From assembly GCA_002422085.1 (NCBI GenBank), contig DISZ01000019.1, forward strand, positions 345,346-409,345: a DNA stretch of 64,000 bases, written 5' to 3'. Within the stretch, counting starts at the first letter, position 1; each line of letters opens with the position of its first letter. The notes under the pieces are model-generated. The model did no database searches. It was not told the origin of the DNA and saw nothing but the letters and a program-made list of their open reading frames with translations. The DNA comes from Rhodobacteraceae bacterium UBA6197. Its GTDB lineage: Bacteria; Pseudomonadota; Alphaproteobacteria; Rhodobacterales; Rhodobacteraceae. Below, piece after piece: positions 35,777 to 43,973 of the stretch. The position numbers and the translations under genes were made by a program.

Positions 35777-36763
35777 ATGCGCAGTTTACCCGCCCTCACC
35801 CTGCTGTTGTCCAGCCTTGCCCCAATGGCGTTTGCCGAAGTGCCTCAGGTCGTGACCGATATTCCGGCCGTGCAGTCCTTGACCGCACAAGTCATGGGCG
35901 ATCTGGGAACGCCCGTGATCTTGTTGGATCAGGGCAGCAACGCGCATAGCTATCAGCTGCGCCCCTCTCAGGCCAAGGCGTTGCAGCAGGCCGATCTGGT
36001 AGTCTGGATCGGCCCCGAGATGACCCCCTGGCTTGACCGCGCCCTGAACGGCATTGACGGCGCGGGCGGGCGGTTGGGCCTTTTGGCGGCCGAGCCGACC
36101 TTGCGCCGCGACTTTCCAATGACCGAAGACGACGATCACGACCACGCCGAGGGCGACGATCACGACCACGCCGGTGACGACGATCACGACCACGCCGAAG
36201 ACGACGATCACGACCACGACTCAGCGCCCCATTCACACAGTGGCACCGACCCGCACGCCTGGCTTGACCCGGAAAACGCCAAGATCTGGCTGGGGCTGAT
36301 CGCCGCCGATCTGGCGGCGCTAGACCCGGAGCATGCGACAAGCTATGAACGCAACGCCGAGGCGGCCCGTGTCCGCATCGACGCGCTGGAAACCGAGATC
36401 GCCTCCCTGCTGGCCCCGGTTGCCGACCGGCCGTTCGTGGTGTTTCATCAGGCTTACGGCTATTTCACGGGCCGGTTTGGCCTGAATGTGGTCGGCGCGA
36501 TCAATCTGGGGGATGCGACCGCCCCGGGTGCCGCGCATCTGACCGAACTGCGCAATGATCTGGCCCAAAGCGGCGCGGTTTGCGCCTTTCCCGAGGCCGT
36601 GCACGACCCGAAACCAGCCGCGCTTCTGATCGAAGGCACCTCGGTGCGGCTTGGCGGCGCGCTGGATCCGGCGGGCAGCCTGCTGGCCTATGGCCCCGAC
36701 CTATACGCCGCGCTGCTGCGGGGCATGGCGGCGACGATCAGCGACTGTCTGAGTCAGGGCTAA
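35777..36763 (+). CDS. znuA: Zinc ABC transporter substrate-binding protein
   Basis: A 328-aa periplasmic zinc-binding protein of the cluster A-I family with a signal peptide (cleavage after A-F-A). Expected metal His residues can be placed at N-A-H-S-Y near residue 56, D-P-H-A-W near 158 and F-H-Q-A-Y near 223. Between the first two sits a long His/Asp loop (about residues 115-152) with four D-D-D-H-D-H-A-type units, the zinc-capture loop typical of ZnuA. AAGGAG lies before the ATG. It is divergent from zur across the palindrome. Confidence 0.94.
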   Translation: MRSLPALTLLLSSLAPMAFAEVPQVVTDIPAVQSLTAQVMGDLGTPVILLDQGSNAHSYQLRPSQAKALQQADLVVWIGPEMTPWLDRALNGIDGAGGRLGLLAAEPTLRRDFPMTEDDDHDHAEGDDHDHAGDDDHDHAEDDDHDHDSAPHSHSGTDPHAWLDPENAKIWLGLIAADLAALDPEHATSYERNAEAARVRIDALETEIASLLAPVADRPFVVFHQAYGYFTGRFGLNVVGAINLGDATAPGAAHLTELRNDLAQSGAVCAFPEAVHDPKPAALLIEGTSVRLGGALDPAGSLLAYGPDLYAALLRGMAATISDCLSQG

Positions 36764-36852
36764 GGCCGGCACGGCTTGATCGCGCCGCCAAACCATGCTC
36801 TGACCATGACGCCCCGCAGCGATCAGCCGAGGGGCGTCGGAAGGGGGGCCGC

Positions 36853-37698
36853 ATGGACCATATCGCCTGGATCGGGGCCGAGGTTGACGGGCAGAATCTG
36901 CGCGTCTGGGCCGGCAGCGCCGAGGCAACCGCGCTGGCGCAGACCTCGGGGCGCTGGCTGGCGCCCGATACCCCGCTTCGGGCATTGGACGCGATCATCG
37001 CCCCTTGGTGGCAGCCCGGCGTTCTGGTTCTGGTGGCGGGGCTGACGGGAGCCGCGACAACCGCGCTGCCCTGCGCGCCGGTCGCCTTGGCGCCGATGCC
37101 GGACGCGGCCACCGACCACGGGGTCTGGTGGCAGGTGCGGGATCTGACGCAGGCCAAACCCGTTGACCGCGTCAGCGCCGTTCAGGCGCTTTGTCTGGCC
37201 GGCTGTCTGCGCGGACGCCCGCAGTTCGACGGGGTGATCTGCCTGACCGGGGCGCATAGCCTTTGGGCACAGATCAGCGCGGGCGAGGTGGTCAGCGTGA
37301 CAAGCGCGGCCACGGGCGTGCTGGCCGATGCATTGGTGCCGACACGGCCCGCCACAGCGCCGCAGCGCCCCGAGGGCCTTGCGTTGGCGGCGTTCGATGC
37401 CGCCTTGTCGGATTGCCTGTCGCGCCCCGAGCGGCTTGCCCGGCTGCTGTCTGCCGCCCGGCTGATGCCGCCCGATCGGGCCGAGGCCACGCTGCACGGC
37501 GCGTTGATTGGCGCCGATCTGGCCTCCGCCCGGCCTTGGTGGCTGGGTCAGGCCGTGCTGGTGCTGGGAACGGGCACCGCACCGGGGCTTTATGCGCGCG
37601 CGCTGGCGACCCAAGGCGTGCAGGCCACCGCTGGCGTGGTCGAGGTGGCGCTGCTGGCAGGCTTTGCCGCCGCTGCCGCCACGGCGCGCAACACATGA
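36853..37698 (+). CDS. dgoK: 2-dehydro-3-deoxygalactonokinase
   Basis: A 281-aa protein of the DgoK family, which phosphorylates 2-keto-3-deoxygalactonate in the De Ley-Doudoroff galactose route. Seen in the sequence: the N-terminal I-G-A-E-V-D-G-Q-N-L-R-V-W segment, L-T-G-A-A near residue 57, the conserved C-L-T-G-A-H-S-L-W motif near residue 131, and a C-terminal G-T-G-T-A-P-G-L-Y. The first phosphate-binding loop deviates from the usual D-W-G-T-S. AAGGGGGG precedes the ATG. The stop overlaps the epimerase start by four bases. No other dgo gene is in view. Confidence 0.75.
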   Translation: MDHIAWIGAEVDGQNLRVWAGSAEATALAQTSGRWLAPDTPLRALDAIIAPWWQPGVLVLVAGLTGAATTALPCAPVALAPMPDAATDHGVWWQVRDLTQAKPVDRVSAVQALCLAGCLRGRPQFDGVICLTGAHSLWAQISAGEVVSVTSAATGVLADALVPTRPATAPQRPEGLALAAFDAALSDCLSRPERLARLLSAARLMPPDRAEATLHGALIGADLASARPWWLGQAVLVLGTGTAPGLYARALATQGVQATAGVVEVALLAGFAAAAATARNT

Positions 37699-38723
37699 GC
37701 GGCGCGCAGCCCTTTGGCGTGCTGGCGCTGGGCACCGAGGTGCAGCGTATCACCCTGCGCGCAGGCGCGTTGACCGCCCATATCCTGACCCTGGGCGCCA
37801 CGCTTCAGGATCTGCGCCTTGCCGGAACGCCATGGTCGCTGACGCTGGGGGCCGATCTGCTGGCCGCCTATAGCGGGCCGATGCGCTGGTTTGGCGCGAT
37901 CGTCGGCCCGGTGGCCAACCGCCTTGCCGGGGCCAGCGCCGACATTGCCGGGCATACCGCCCGGTTCGAGGCCAATGAAGGCGCCAATACTCTGCATTCA
38001 GGCGCCGGCGGCACCTCGGATCAGGTCTGGCAGATCGAAGCGCAGGCGTCAGACCATGTCACCCTGCGGCTGGCCTTGCCCGACGGTCTGGGCGGATTTC
38101 CCGGCAACCGGGTGGTTCGGGCGGAATACCGGATCATCGCCCCGGCCACGCTGCGCCTGACCCTTACCGCCCAAAGCGATGCGGCGACATTGATGAATCT
38201 GGCGCACCACCCCTATTGGAACCTCGACGGGCAGGGCGACGCGCGCGCGCAAAACCTTGCGGTCGTAGCCGAAACCTATCTGCCGACCGATCCGCAAAAC
38301 CTGCCCCAAACCCCGCCTCGCCCGCTGAGCGGCAGCCCGCGCGATCTGCGCCAAGGCGCGCCGCTTGCCCTTGTGGCGCGGCTCGATCATTGTTTTTGCC
38401 TTGCCGCCGCCCTAAGGCCCATGACGCAGGTCGCGCGGTTGCGCGGCACCAAGGGGGTGACGATGACCTTGTCGACCACCGCGCCGGGCTTGCAGGTCTA
38501 TGATGGCGCGGGCATCGACACCGCCCCCTATCCGGGTTTGATGGGCACGCCCTATGGCCCCTTCGCCGGGATCGCGCTTGAACCGCAGTTCTGGCCAGAT
38601 GCCCCCCGAAGACCCGATTTCCCCTCGATCCTGCTGGAACCGGATACGCCATGGCAGCAAGTGACCGAGTATCGTTTCAGCCGCACCGATCTGGCAGGCG
38701 ACAGCGCCGCCGTGGGGTGCTAG
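37695..38723 (+). CDS. Aldose 1-epimerase
   Basis: A 342-aa galactose mutarotase-family protein that interconverts alpha and beta anomers of hexoses. Family features include G-A-I-V-G-P-V-A-N-R-L near residue 65, L-H-S-G near 95, the catalytic His in N-L-A-H-H-P-Y-W-N-L near residue 174, D-H-C-F near 233, and G-I-A-L-E-P-Q-F-W-P with the catalytic Glu near 296. It overlaps the dgoK stop by four bases, and the pairing with a KDGal kinase fits galactose or galactonate breakdown. Confidence 0.9.
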   Translation: MSGAQPFGVLALGTEVQRITLRAGALTAHILTLGATLQDLRLAGTPWSLTLGADLLAAYSGPMRWFGAIVGPVANRLAGASADIAGHTARFEANEGANTLHSGAGGTSDQVWQIEAQASDHVTLRLALPDGLGGFPGNRVVRAEYRIIAPATLRLTLTAQSDAATLMNLAHHPYWNLDGQGDARAQNLAVVAETYLPTDPQNLPQTPPRPLSGSPRDLRQGAPLALVARLDHCFCLAAALRPMTQVARLRGTKGVTMTLSTTAPGLQVYDGAGIDTAPYPGLMGTPYGPFAGIALEPQFWPDAPRRPDFPSILLEPDTPWQQVTEYRFSRTDLAGDSAAVGC

Positions 38724-38753
38724 AAAAGCAAAAGACCACCACCGGAGGAACCG

Positions 38754-39290
38754 ATGCGCCCTGCAGGACAGGCAGAACTCAGCAGCCTCTTCACCGATCT
38801 GGCCCAAAAAATGGGGCTATCGCGCCCGGCAGGACAGTGCTTTGCGGCGATCTGGCGTGCAGCGCAAGCGCCCTGCGCCGATGATCTGGTGGCGGATCTG
38901 GGGTTGTCACGGTCCAATATCTCGACCGCGCTCAAGGAATTGCGGCAATGGGGGTTGATTGACGCGGCCCGCAGCCCGGGCGACCGGAAGGACTATTTCC
39001 AGGCGCCAGCAGACCCTTGGGCGATCGCGCGCCGGATCCTGGCCGAACGCCGCCGCCGCGACCTGGCCCCGGCGCTTGAACAGCTTTACGCGATCGAAGT
39101 CAGCAGCCCCGATGCCCGCGTGGCCGCCCTGTGCGAGGTGGTCGAGGCGTTTTCGAACTGGATGGCGGGGTTGATCCGGCTTGATCCCGCGGAACTGGCG
39201 CAACATGTCGGCGCAAACGCCCCCACCGCCGTCGAGGCCGAGGCCGAGGGCGACGAGTCCCGAAAGAAGAAGAAAAAGAAAAAGGGCTGA
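38754..39290 (+). CDS. GbsR/MarR-type transcriptional regulator
   Basis: A 178-aa regulator whose N-terminal 100 residues match the GbsR branch of MarR-like proteins: A-D-D-L-V-A-D-L-G-L-S-R-S-N-I-S-T-A-L-K-E-L (HTH recognition helix) followed by the wing R-S-P-G-D-R-K-D-Y-F. In other bacteria such proteins respond to choline or osmolytes. The C-terminus ends in eight basic residues (R plus seven K), probably disordered. It lies 30 bases after the epimerase gene and may share its transcript. Its targets are not evident. Confidence 0.78.
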   Translation: MRPAGQAELSSLFTDLAQKMGLSRPAGQCFAAIWRAAQAPCADDLVADLGLSRSNISTALKELRQWGLIDAARSPGDRKDYFQAPADPWAIARRILAERRRRDLAPALEQLYAIEVSSPDARVAALCEVVEAFSNWMAGLIRLDPAELAQHVGANAPTAVEAEAEGDESRKKKKKKKG

Positions 39291-39376
39291 CGCGTTTCGC
39301 CTTTGAACCGCGCTTTTCGCGCCGCGCCCGGAAGTCGCGCGAACCGGCGTGTGGGTCGGACCAAACCGTGCAACGC

Positions 39377-39907
39377 CTAGCCCAGCGCCACCGATTTCGT
39401 CTCGGTCGGCGCCACAGCGCCGGAGGGCAGTTCTTCCATCAGGTCCTCAATGAACAGGCTTAACAACTGCCCGCGCCCGCTGACCCCGGCCTTGCGATAG
39501 ATCGCGTTGGTCTGCGCCTTGACGGTGCCTTCTGACGTCGTGCGCAGGACCGCGATTTCGGCCGTCGAAAGGCCTTTGATCGCAAACAATGCCACGTCCC
39601 GTTCCGCCGGGGTCAGGCCCCATTCGGCAAACCTCTCGGCCAACAGCTCCATGAAAGCCCCCGAGGCGCGACGCAGTTTTTCGCGGGTATGCGCCACTTC
39701 CCGCAAGGACCGGCGTAGCGCCATTGCCCCCAGCACCAACCCCAGCACCAACCCCAGAGCGGCACCCAGTTCCAGTATCTCGCGGCTCTGCCAACTGATC
39801 GGATTGGCATAGATGCCAAAGACCGACATCACGATATCGGACACGAAAAACAACGCGCAGGCTGCCTGCACGGCAAAGATCAGCAGGATCGGCAGCTGTC
39901 GCCTCAT
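39377..39907 (-). CDS. Membrane-anchored LuxR-type HTH regulator
   Basis: A 176-aa protein with two N-terminal hydrophobic segments (about residues 7-30 and 44-63), a short charged helix (R-E-V-A-H-T-R-E-K-L-R-R-A), and a C-terminal LuxR-type HTH (L-T-P-A-E-R-D-V-A-L through G-T-V-K-A-Q-T-N-A-I-Y-R-K-A). There is no receiver or autoinducer domain, so it is a membrane-tethered DNA-binding protein with no obvious sensor other than the membrane part. It starts 30 bases after the PepSY-like gene upstream on the same strand and probably shares its transcript. Confidence 0.82.
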   Translation of the reverse strand: MRRQLPILLIFAVQAACALFFVSDIVMSVFGIYANPISWQSREILELGAALGLVLGLVLGAMALRRSLREVAHTREKLRRASGAFMELLAERFAEWGLTPAERDVALFAIKGLSTAEIAVLRTTSEGTVKAQTNAIYRKAGVSGRGQLLSLFIEDLMEELPSGAVAPTETKSVALG

Positions 39908-39937
39908 GACGCGCGGACCGCCGTCAGGTTCGGGGCG

Positions 39938-40462
39938 TCAATCATGCTCGTCGCCATGGTCACCGCCTTCGCCCTTGTCGTCGCTGCCGCTGTCACCCTT
40001 GTCATCACCGCTGTCGTCACCCTTGTCATCACCGCTGTCGTCACCCTTGTCGTCGCCGCTGTCGTCACCTTTGTCGTCGCCGCTGTCGTCACCCGTGTCG
40101 TCGCCGCTGTCGGACCCGGTGCTGCTGCCGGAACCGGAATCGCTGCTGCCCGAACCGGAGGTGTCATCGCGGATCTGGACCGAGTTTTTGCCGTTACGCC
40201 TGCCGGGCAAGGGCTGCAACAGGTCGCGCAACACCTCGCCGGTGCGCCGATCTATGACGATCTCGCGCCGGAAATCGCTGCGCGTTGCGACGATCCGGAT
40301 CCGGCCCAAAAGCGTGCGGCTGATTTCAATCTTGCCGTAGCCCTGCGACTTTAGCTGCTGCACGACCTGATCGGCGACGCTTTCCGCCCGCGCCGGGGCG
40401 GCGAAAAGTGGGGTCAGGGCGGCACCCACCCCCATCTGTATCAGAAACTTGCGTCGGTTCAT
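39938..40462 (-). CDS. Tat-exported PepSY-like protein with Asp-rich repeat tail
   Basis: A 174-aa exported protein. M-N-R-R-K-F-L-I-Q-M is a twin-arginine signal, with cleavage after A-R-A near residue 26. Residues ~28-90 form a PepSY-like fold (V-V-Q-Q-L-K-S-Q-G-Y-G-K-I-E-I-S-R-T, then I-V-I-D-R-R-T-G-E-V-L-R-D). The last 80 residues are low complexity: Ser/Gly then repeats of G-D-D-S-G-D-D-K, ending in His/Asp. The tail is probably disordered and able to bind cations such as calcium (inference). The ATG at 40462 is preferred because the upstream extension lacks a ribosome site. A paralogue lies just upstream. Confidence 0.78.
   Translation of the reverse strand: MNRRKFLIQMGVGAALTPLFAAPARAESVADQVVQQLKSQGYGKIEISRTLLGRIRIVATRSDFRREIVIDRRTGEVLRDLLQPLPGRRNGKNSVQIRDDTSGSGSSDSGSGSSTGSDSGDDTGDDSGDDKGDDSGDDKGDDSGDDKGDDSGDDKGDSGSDDKGEGGDHGDEHD
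39994..40113. repeat. 24-bp tandem repeat encoding GDDSGDDK
   Basis: Five consecutive 24-bp units of the form CACCCTTGTC(A/G)TC(A/G)CCGCTGTCG(T/G) read on the plus strand. The first two are identical and the third and fourth differ by single bases. They encode the acidic tail of the PepSY-like protein, and copy number could vary between strains. Confidence 0.9.
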
Positions 40463-40541
40463 TTCGCTTTTACCCCAATGCGCCCCCCGCGACGGTCGCC
40501 AGCCCCCAAGTATGGGAAACTTGCGCGCGCCGGGCAAGCTA

Positions 40542-40570
40542 TTCCCCGGCGACAGGTCGCCGCCGGGGGA
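40542..40570 (-). terminator. Hairpin between the two PepSY-like genes
   Basis: CGGCGAC-(2-base loop)-GTCGCCG with outer CCCC/GGGG pairs and a small bulge, nine bases after the stop of the upstream PepSY-like gene (minus strand). No T-run, so it may only attenuate expression of the downstream pair. Confidence 0.35.
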
Positions 40571-40578
40571 AGGCCCGT

Positions 40579-41079
40579 TCAGTCGTCCGAGCCGCCGTCA
40601 TGGTCGTCGTTGCCATGGTCGTCGTCATTGCCATGGTCGTCATCGTTGCCATGGTCGTCGTCATTGCCATGGTCGTCGTCATTGCCATGGTCGTCGTTGC
40701 CCGACACATGGTCGCCCTGGTCATCGTCATCCTCAGCATCATCATCGCCGGCACGGGTGCGGGTACGCGTCGTGGTGGCGGTTCCAGTGCCATCGGCGGG
40801 AGAGTCTTCCAGCGAAACGCCGGGGGTCGTGTCTTCGCCTGCCCGCACCCTGTCCGTTTCGGTTTTCAGCACGGCCCCCGTCGCCGAGTCATAGGTGATC
40901 TCGACCTTTTCAGTGCCGCGGATCGCTTCGACCTTGGTTTCGGTCGCGGTGGTGCGCACCTCGATCCGGGTATAGCCTTGGTCTTGCAACGCCTGAACGG
41001 CGGCGTCGGTATTCAGTTCGGCCATGGCGCCCGAACCGATCAGGGCAAAAGCAGCAGCAAGTTGGAATGTGCGTTTCAT
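40579..41079 (-). CDS. Exported PepSY-like protein with Asp/His repeat tail
   Basis: A 166-aa protein with a Sec signal peptide (M-K-R-T-F-Q-L-A-A-A-F-A, cleavage after A-M-A near residue 20), a PepSY-like fold (A-V-Q-A-L-Q-D-Q-G-Y-T-R-I-E-V-R-T, then I-T-Y-D-S-A-T-G-A-V-L-K-T), and a low-complexity tail with about five N-D-D-D-H-G units. The same domain plan as the next gene but a different export route and a different repeat shows duplication followed by tail replacement. GGAG lies six bases before the ATG at 41079. His/Asp repeats suggest metal binding (inference). Confidence 0.78.
   Translation of the reverse strand: MKRTFQLAAAFALIGSGAMAELNTDAAVQALQDQGYTRIEVRTTATETKVEAIRGTEKVEITYDSATGAVLKTETDRVRAGEDTTPGVSLEDSPADGTGTATTTRTRTRAGDDDAEDDDDQGDHVSGNDDHGNDDDHGNDDDHGNDDDHGNDDDHGNDDHDGGSDD
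40599..40700. repeat. 18-bp tandem repeat encoding NDDDHG
   Basis: TGCCATGGTCGTC(G/A)TC(A/G)T is repeated with an 18-bp period; full units start at 40611, 40629, 40647, 40665 and 40683, with partial units on both sides. It encodes the Asp/His tail of the upstream PepSY-like protein. Confidence 0.9.
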
Positions 41080-41180
41080 TTCAGTCTCCATTTAACCTTC
41101 GCGGCAACATGCGGCGATGGGCTGACAAGAACCTGAAGACAGCGCCGGGGCTATTGACCCAAAGGCATAAAACCGGACCT

Positions 41181-41219
41181 CTAAACCGTTCTCCGATGCG
41201 CCTAAACCAGAGTTTAGAG
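41181..41219 (-). promoter_or_regulatory. Candidate operator: GGTTTAG direct repeats and dyad
   Basis: On the minus strand GGTTTAG occurs at 41202-41208 and again at 41181-41187, exactly 21 bases (two helical turns) apart. An inverted copy (CTCTAAAC) at 41212-41219 pairs with GTTTAGAG at 41179-41186. The cluster lies about 100-140 bases upstream of the first PepSY-like gene, a fitting place for the LuxR-type regulator or a response regulator to bind. Confidence 0.4.
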
Positions 41220-41222
41220 ACG

Positions 41223-41251
41223 AAAAAACCCGCGCCAGACGGGTGCGGGTT
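41223..41251 (-). terminator. Rho-independent terminator of trpB
   Basis: On the minus strand AACCCGC and GCGGGTT pair around an 11-base loop, followed by TTTTTT. It lies 26 bases after the trpB stop and separates the trp genes from the PepSY/LuxR block. Confidence 0.85.
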
Positions 41252-41276
41252 CAATCTTTTCAATGGGTTGGCAGGA

Positions 41277-42503
41277 TCAGATCTTCATATCGAAGCCAAG
41301 ATGCTTGGCCACGGTGAATATGTCCTTGTCGCCGCGCCCACACATATTCATCACCAGAAGGTGGTCTTTTGGCAAAGTCGGCGCGATTTTCATTACATGC
41401 GCCAGCGCGTGACTGGGTTCCAGCGCCGGGATGATTCCCTCAAGCGTGCAGCTGAGCTGGAAGGCCTCCAGCGCCTCGATGTCGGTGATGCTGACATATT
41501 GGGCGCGACCCACGTCATGCAGCCAGGCATGTTCGGGGCCGATACCGGGGTAATCCAGACCCGCCGAAATTGAATGGCCCTCAAGGATCTGGCCATCCTC
41601 GTCTTGCAGCAGATAGGTGCGATTGCCATGCAGCACACCGGGCCGCCCGCCAGTCAGGCTGGCGCAATGCTCCATCTTGGCGTTGACGCCCTTGCCGCCC
41701 GCCTCGACGCCGATAAGCTGCACCGAGGCGTCGTCAAGGAACGGGAAGAACAGCCCCATCGCATTCGATCCACCGCCGATCGCGGCAATCAGCGTGTCGG
41801 GCAGACGCCCTTCGCGTTCGGTAATCTGTTCGCGCACTTCCTTGCCGATGATCGACTGGAAATCGCGCACCATCGCCGGGTAGGGATGCGGCCCCGCAAC
41901 CGTGCCGATGCAATAGAACGTGTCGCGCACGTTGGTTACCCAGTCGCGCAGCGCGTCGTTCATCGCGTCTTTCAGCGTGCCACGACCCGAGGTGACGGGA
42001 ATCACCTCGGCCCCCAGAAGGCGCATCCGAAATACGTTCGGCGCCTGACGTTCGACATCGGTCGCGCCCATATAGACCACGCATTTCAGACCGAAACGCG
42101 CGCAGACCGTGGCCGTGGCCACGCCATGCTGGCCGGCGCCGGTTTCGGCGATGATTCGGGTCTTGCCCATCCGGCGTGCCAGAAGGATCTGGCCCAGCAC
42201 GTTGTTGATCTTGTGCGCGCCGGTGTGATTCAGCTCATCGCGTTTGAGGTAGATTTTCGCGCCGCCAAGATGCGCGGTCAGACGCTCGGCGAAATAAAGC
42301 GGGCTGGGGCGGCCGACATAGTGTTTCCACAGATCGTCCATCTGCGCCCAAAAACTGGGGTCGGTCTTGGCGTGTTCATAACAGGCCTCAAGTTCGAGGA
42401 TCAGCGGCATCAGCGTTTCCGAGACGAAGCGCCCACCGAAAATGCCAAAACGGCCCCGTTCGTCCGGGCCAGTCATGAAGCTGTTGAAAAGATCGTCGGC
42501 CAT
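41277..42503 (-). CDS. trpB: Tryptophan synthase beta chain
   Basis: A 408-aa PLP enzyme that joins indole and serine to give tryptophan; it forms an alpha2-beta2 complex with TrpA (not in this window). The PLP Lys is in H-T-G-A-H-K-I-N-N, the substrate channel segment [11 protein letters not shown] is intact, and the phosphate-binding loop is G-G-G-S-N-A. I chose the ATG at 42503 with AGGGGG upstream over an in-frame GTG two codons earlier. It follows trpF and a GNAT gene on the same strand. Confidence 0.96.
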   Translation of the reverse strand: MADDLFNSFMTGPDERGRFGIFGGRFVSETLMPLILELEACYEHAKTDPSFWAQMDDLWKHYVGRPSPLYFAERLTAHLGGAKIYLKRDELNHTGAHKINNVLGQILLARRMGKTRIIAETGAGQHGVATATVCARFGLKCVVYMGATDVERQAPNVFRMRLLGAEVIPVTSGRGTLKDAMNDALRDWVTNVRDTFYCIGTVAGPHPYPAMVRDFQSIIGKEVREQITEREGRLPDTLIAAIGGGSNAMGLFFPFLDDASVQLIGVEAGGKGVNAKMEHCASLTGGRPGVLHGNRTYLLQDEDGQILEGHSISAGLDYPGIGPEHAWLHDVGRAQYVSITDIEALEAFQLSCTLEGIIPALEPSHALAHVMKIAPTLPKDHLLVMNMCGRGDKDIFTVAKHLGFDMKI

Positions 42504-42515
42504 GGCCACCCCCTG

Positions 42516-42965
42516 TCAGTCCAACTCGCGTTTATAGCCAATGTGGCTGGCGGTAAAGCCAAGGCGTTCATAGAACGCATGGGCGCGCAGGCGCGATTTG
42601 TTGGTGGTCAGCTGGATCAACCGGCAGCCCGCCGCACGCGCGCGCGTTTCGGCATCGGCGATCAGCGCGGCGCCGATGCCCTGACCGCGAAGGTCAGACG
42701 CGACTCGCACCGCTTCCAACAGTGCCCGACGGCTGGCCTTCAGTGACAGGCCCGAAATGAAGCAGATCTGATAGCAGGCCACGACGCGGCCCTTGCGGTC
42801 TTCGCCCACGATCAGGTGGTTGGCGGCCTCGGTTTGCATCGCGTCAAAAGCGGCGGCATAGGCGGCAAGGTCGCGCCCCTCGCGCAGTGCACCCAGACTG
42901 TCATCAACCAGAAGGGCGACGACGGCAGGCACATCGGCGGCGCGCGCCTCGCGCCAGGCGATCAC
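42516..42965 (-). CDS. GNAT family N-acetyltransferase between trpF and trpB
   Basis: A 149-aa GNAT protein. Motif A reads [15 protein letters not shown] near residue 93, and the C-terminal [18 protein letters not shown] is typical. It begins with GTG overlapping the trpF stop by four bases (GTGA) and ends 12 bases before trpB, so it is co-transcribed with the tryptophan genes. Substrate unknown; there is no evidence that it acts in tryptophan synthesis. Confidence 0.88.
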   Translation of the reverse strand: MIAWREARAADVPAVVALLVDDSLGALREGRDLAAYAAAFDAMQTEAANHLIVGEDRKGRVVACYQICFISGLSLKASRRALLEAVRVASDLRGQGIGAALIADAETRARAAGCRLIQLTTNKSRLRAHAFYERLGFTASHIGYKRELD

Positions 42966-43600
42966 GCCCGTGCCGCCGCGACAAAATCCCGGATCAATGC
43001 CACGTCCTTGACCCCCGGCGCGGTTTCAACCCCCGACGAGACATCGACCTGCTGTGCGCCGGTCAGGCGCACGGCCTCGGCCACATTTTGCGCCGTCAAT
43101 CCGCCAGCCAGCATCCAGGGGCGGTCCCAGCTGCGCCCGGCAATCAGCCGCCAGTCAAAGGCCAGCCCGTTGCCGCCGGGCAGTGCCGCGCCCTTCGGCG
43201 GCTTGGCATCCACCAGAATCTGATCGGCCACCGCCTCATAGGCCGGCAGCGCATCCAGATCGGCGGCCTCGACCACGCCCACGGCCTTCATCACCGGCAG
43301 GCCAAAGCGGGCGCGGATCTCGGTCACGCGGGCGGGGGTTTCTGCGCCGTGAAGTTGCAGCATGTCGATCGGGACGTCACGCAAGATCGCCTCAAGCGTG
43401 GCATCATCGGCATTGACCACCAGCGCCACCTTGGCCACGCCCGGCGGCCCCAGAACGGCCAGATCGCGCGCCGCCGCAACCGTCAGGTGACGCGGCGATT
43501 TTGGAAAGAACACAAAGCCCAGATAGCGCGCGCCCGCCTCGGCAGCGGCGGCGACATGTTCGGGGCGGGTCAGACCGCAGATTTTCACACGGATAGTCAT
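42962..43600 (-). CDS. trpF: Phosphoribosylanthranilate isomerase
   Basis: A 212-aa TIM-barrel enzyme of tryptophan synthesis. The catalytic Cys lies in V-K-I-C-G-L-T near residue 7 and the catalytic Asp in the I-L-V-D-A-K-P segment near 128. [10 protein letters not shown] near 29, L-Q-L-H-G near 81, the phosphate-binding [10 protein letters not shown] near 165, and D-V-S-S-G-V-E near 185 are all present. It is encoded nine bases after lapA and overlaps the GNAT gene. Confidence 0.95.
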   Translation of the reverse strand: MTIRVKICGLTRPEHVAAAAEAGARYLGFVFFPKSPRHLTVAAARDLAVLGPPGVAKVALVVNADDATLEAILRDVPIDMLQLHGAETPARVTEIRARFGLPVMKAVGVVEAADLDALPAYEAVADQILVDAKPPKGAALPGGNGLAFDWRLIAGRSWDRPWMLAGGLTAQNVAEAVRLTGAQQVDVSSGVETAPGVKDVALIRDFVAAARA

Positions 43601-43609
43601 GCCAAAGCC

Positions 43610-43972
43610 CTAGCGCGCCCGGCCGGGTTCCTCAAGCAGCGCCAGAACCTCGTCCTTGGGGCCCTGCTTTTCGGTCGACAGGCGCGAAACTTCGCGCGTC
43701 AGCCGATTGACTTCGCGGGCCTGCTGGCTGGCGGTGCTGCGAATGCGGTATTCGCGCATCCACTCCCAGACGAAACCGACCAGCAACCCCAACAGGATGC
43801 CCGCAAAAATGACCAGGAACAGCGGCAATTGTATCGACCAGCTGAAGCCCAGAAAATCGCCCGCTTCGGGCGGTAGCAGACGCAGGGTCACCGTGTCGCG
43901 ATTGGCCAGCGCCAACGCCACCAGAACGAGGGCCAGTGCGACCAGAAACGCCGTGCGAAATGCGCGAAACAT
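43610..43972 (-). CDS. LapA-domain membrane protein
   Basis: A 120-aa protein with two hydrophobic helices (about residues 6-24 and 47-69) and a charged C-terminal coiled-coil-like tail, matching the LapA (DUF1049) family, linked to lipopolysaccharide assembly control in E. coli. It stands one base after the ihfB stop, a conserved placement (ihfB-lapA) in Proteobacteria. Confidence 0.85.
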   Translation of the reverse strand: MFRAFRTAFLVALALVLVALALANRDTVTLRLLPPEAGDFLGFSWSIQLPLFLVIFAGILLGLLVGFVWEWMREYRIRSTASQQAREVNRLTREVSRLSTEKQGPKDEVLALLEEPGRAR

Positions 43973-43973
43973 C

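Noticed and set aside
39994..40700. Tandem repeats considered as CRISPR
   Set aside because: The repeats are contiguous with no unique spacers, they are in frame in two coding genes, and no cas genes are present.
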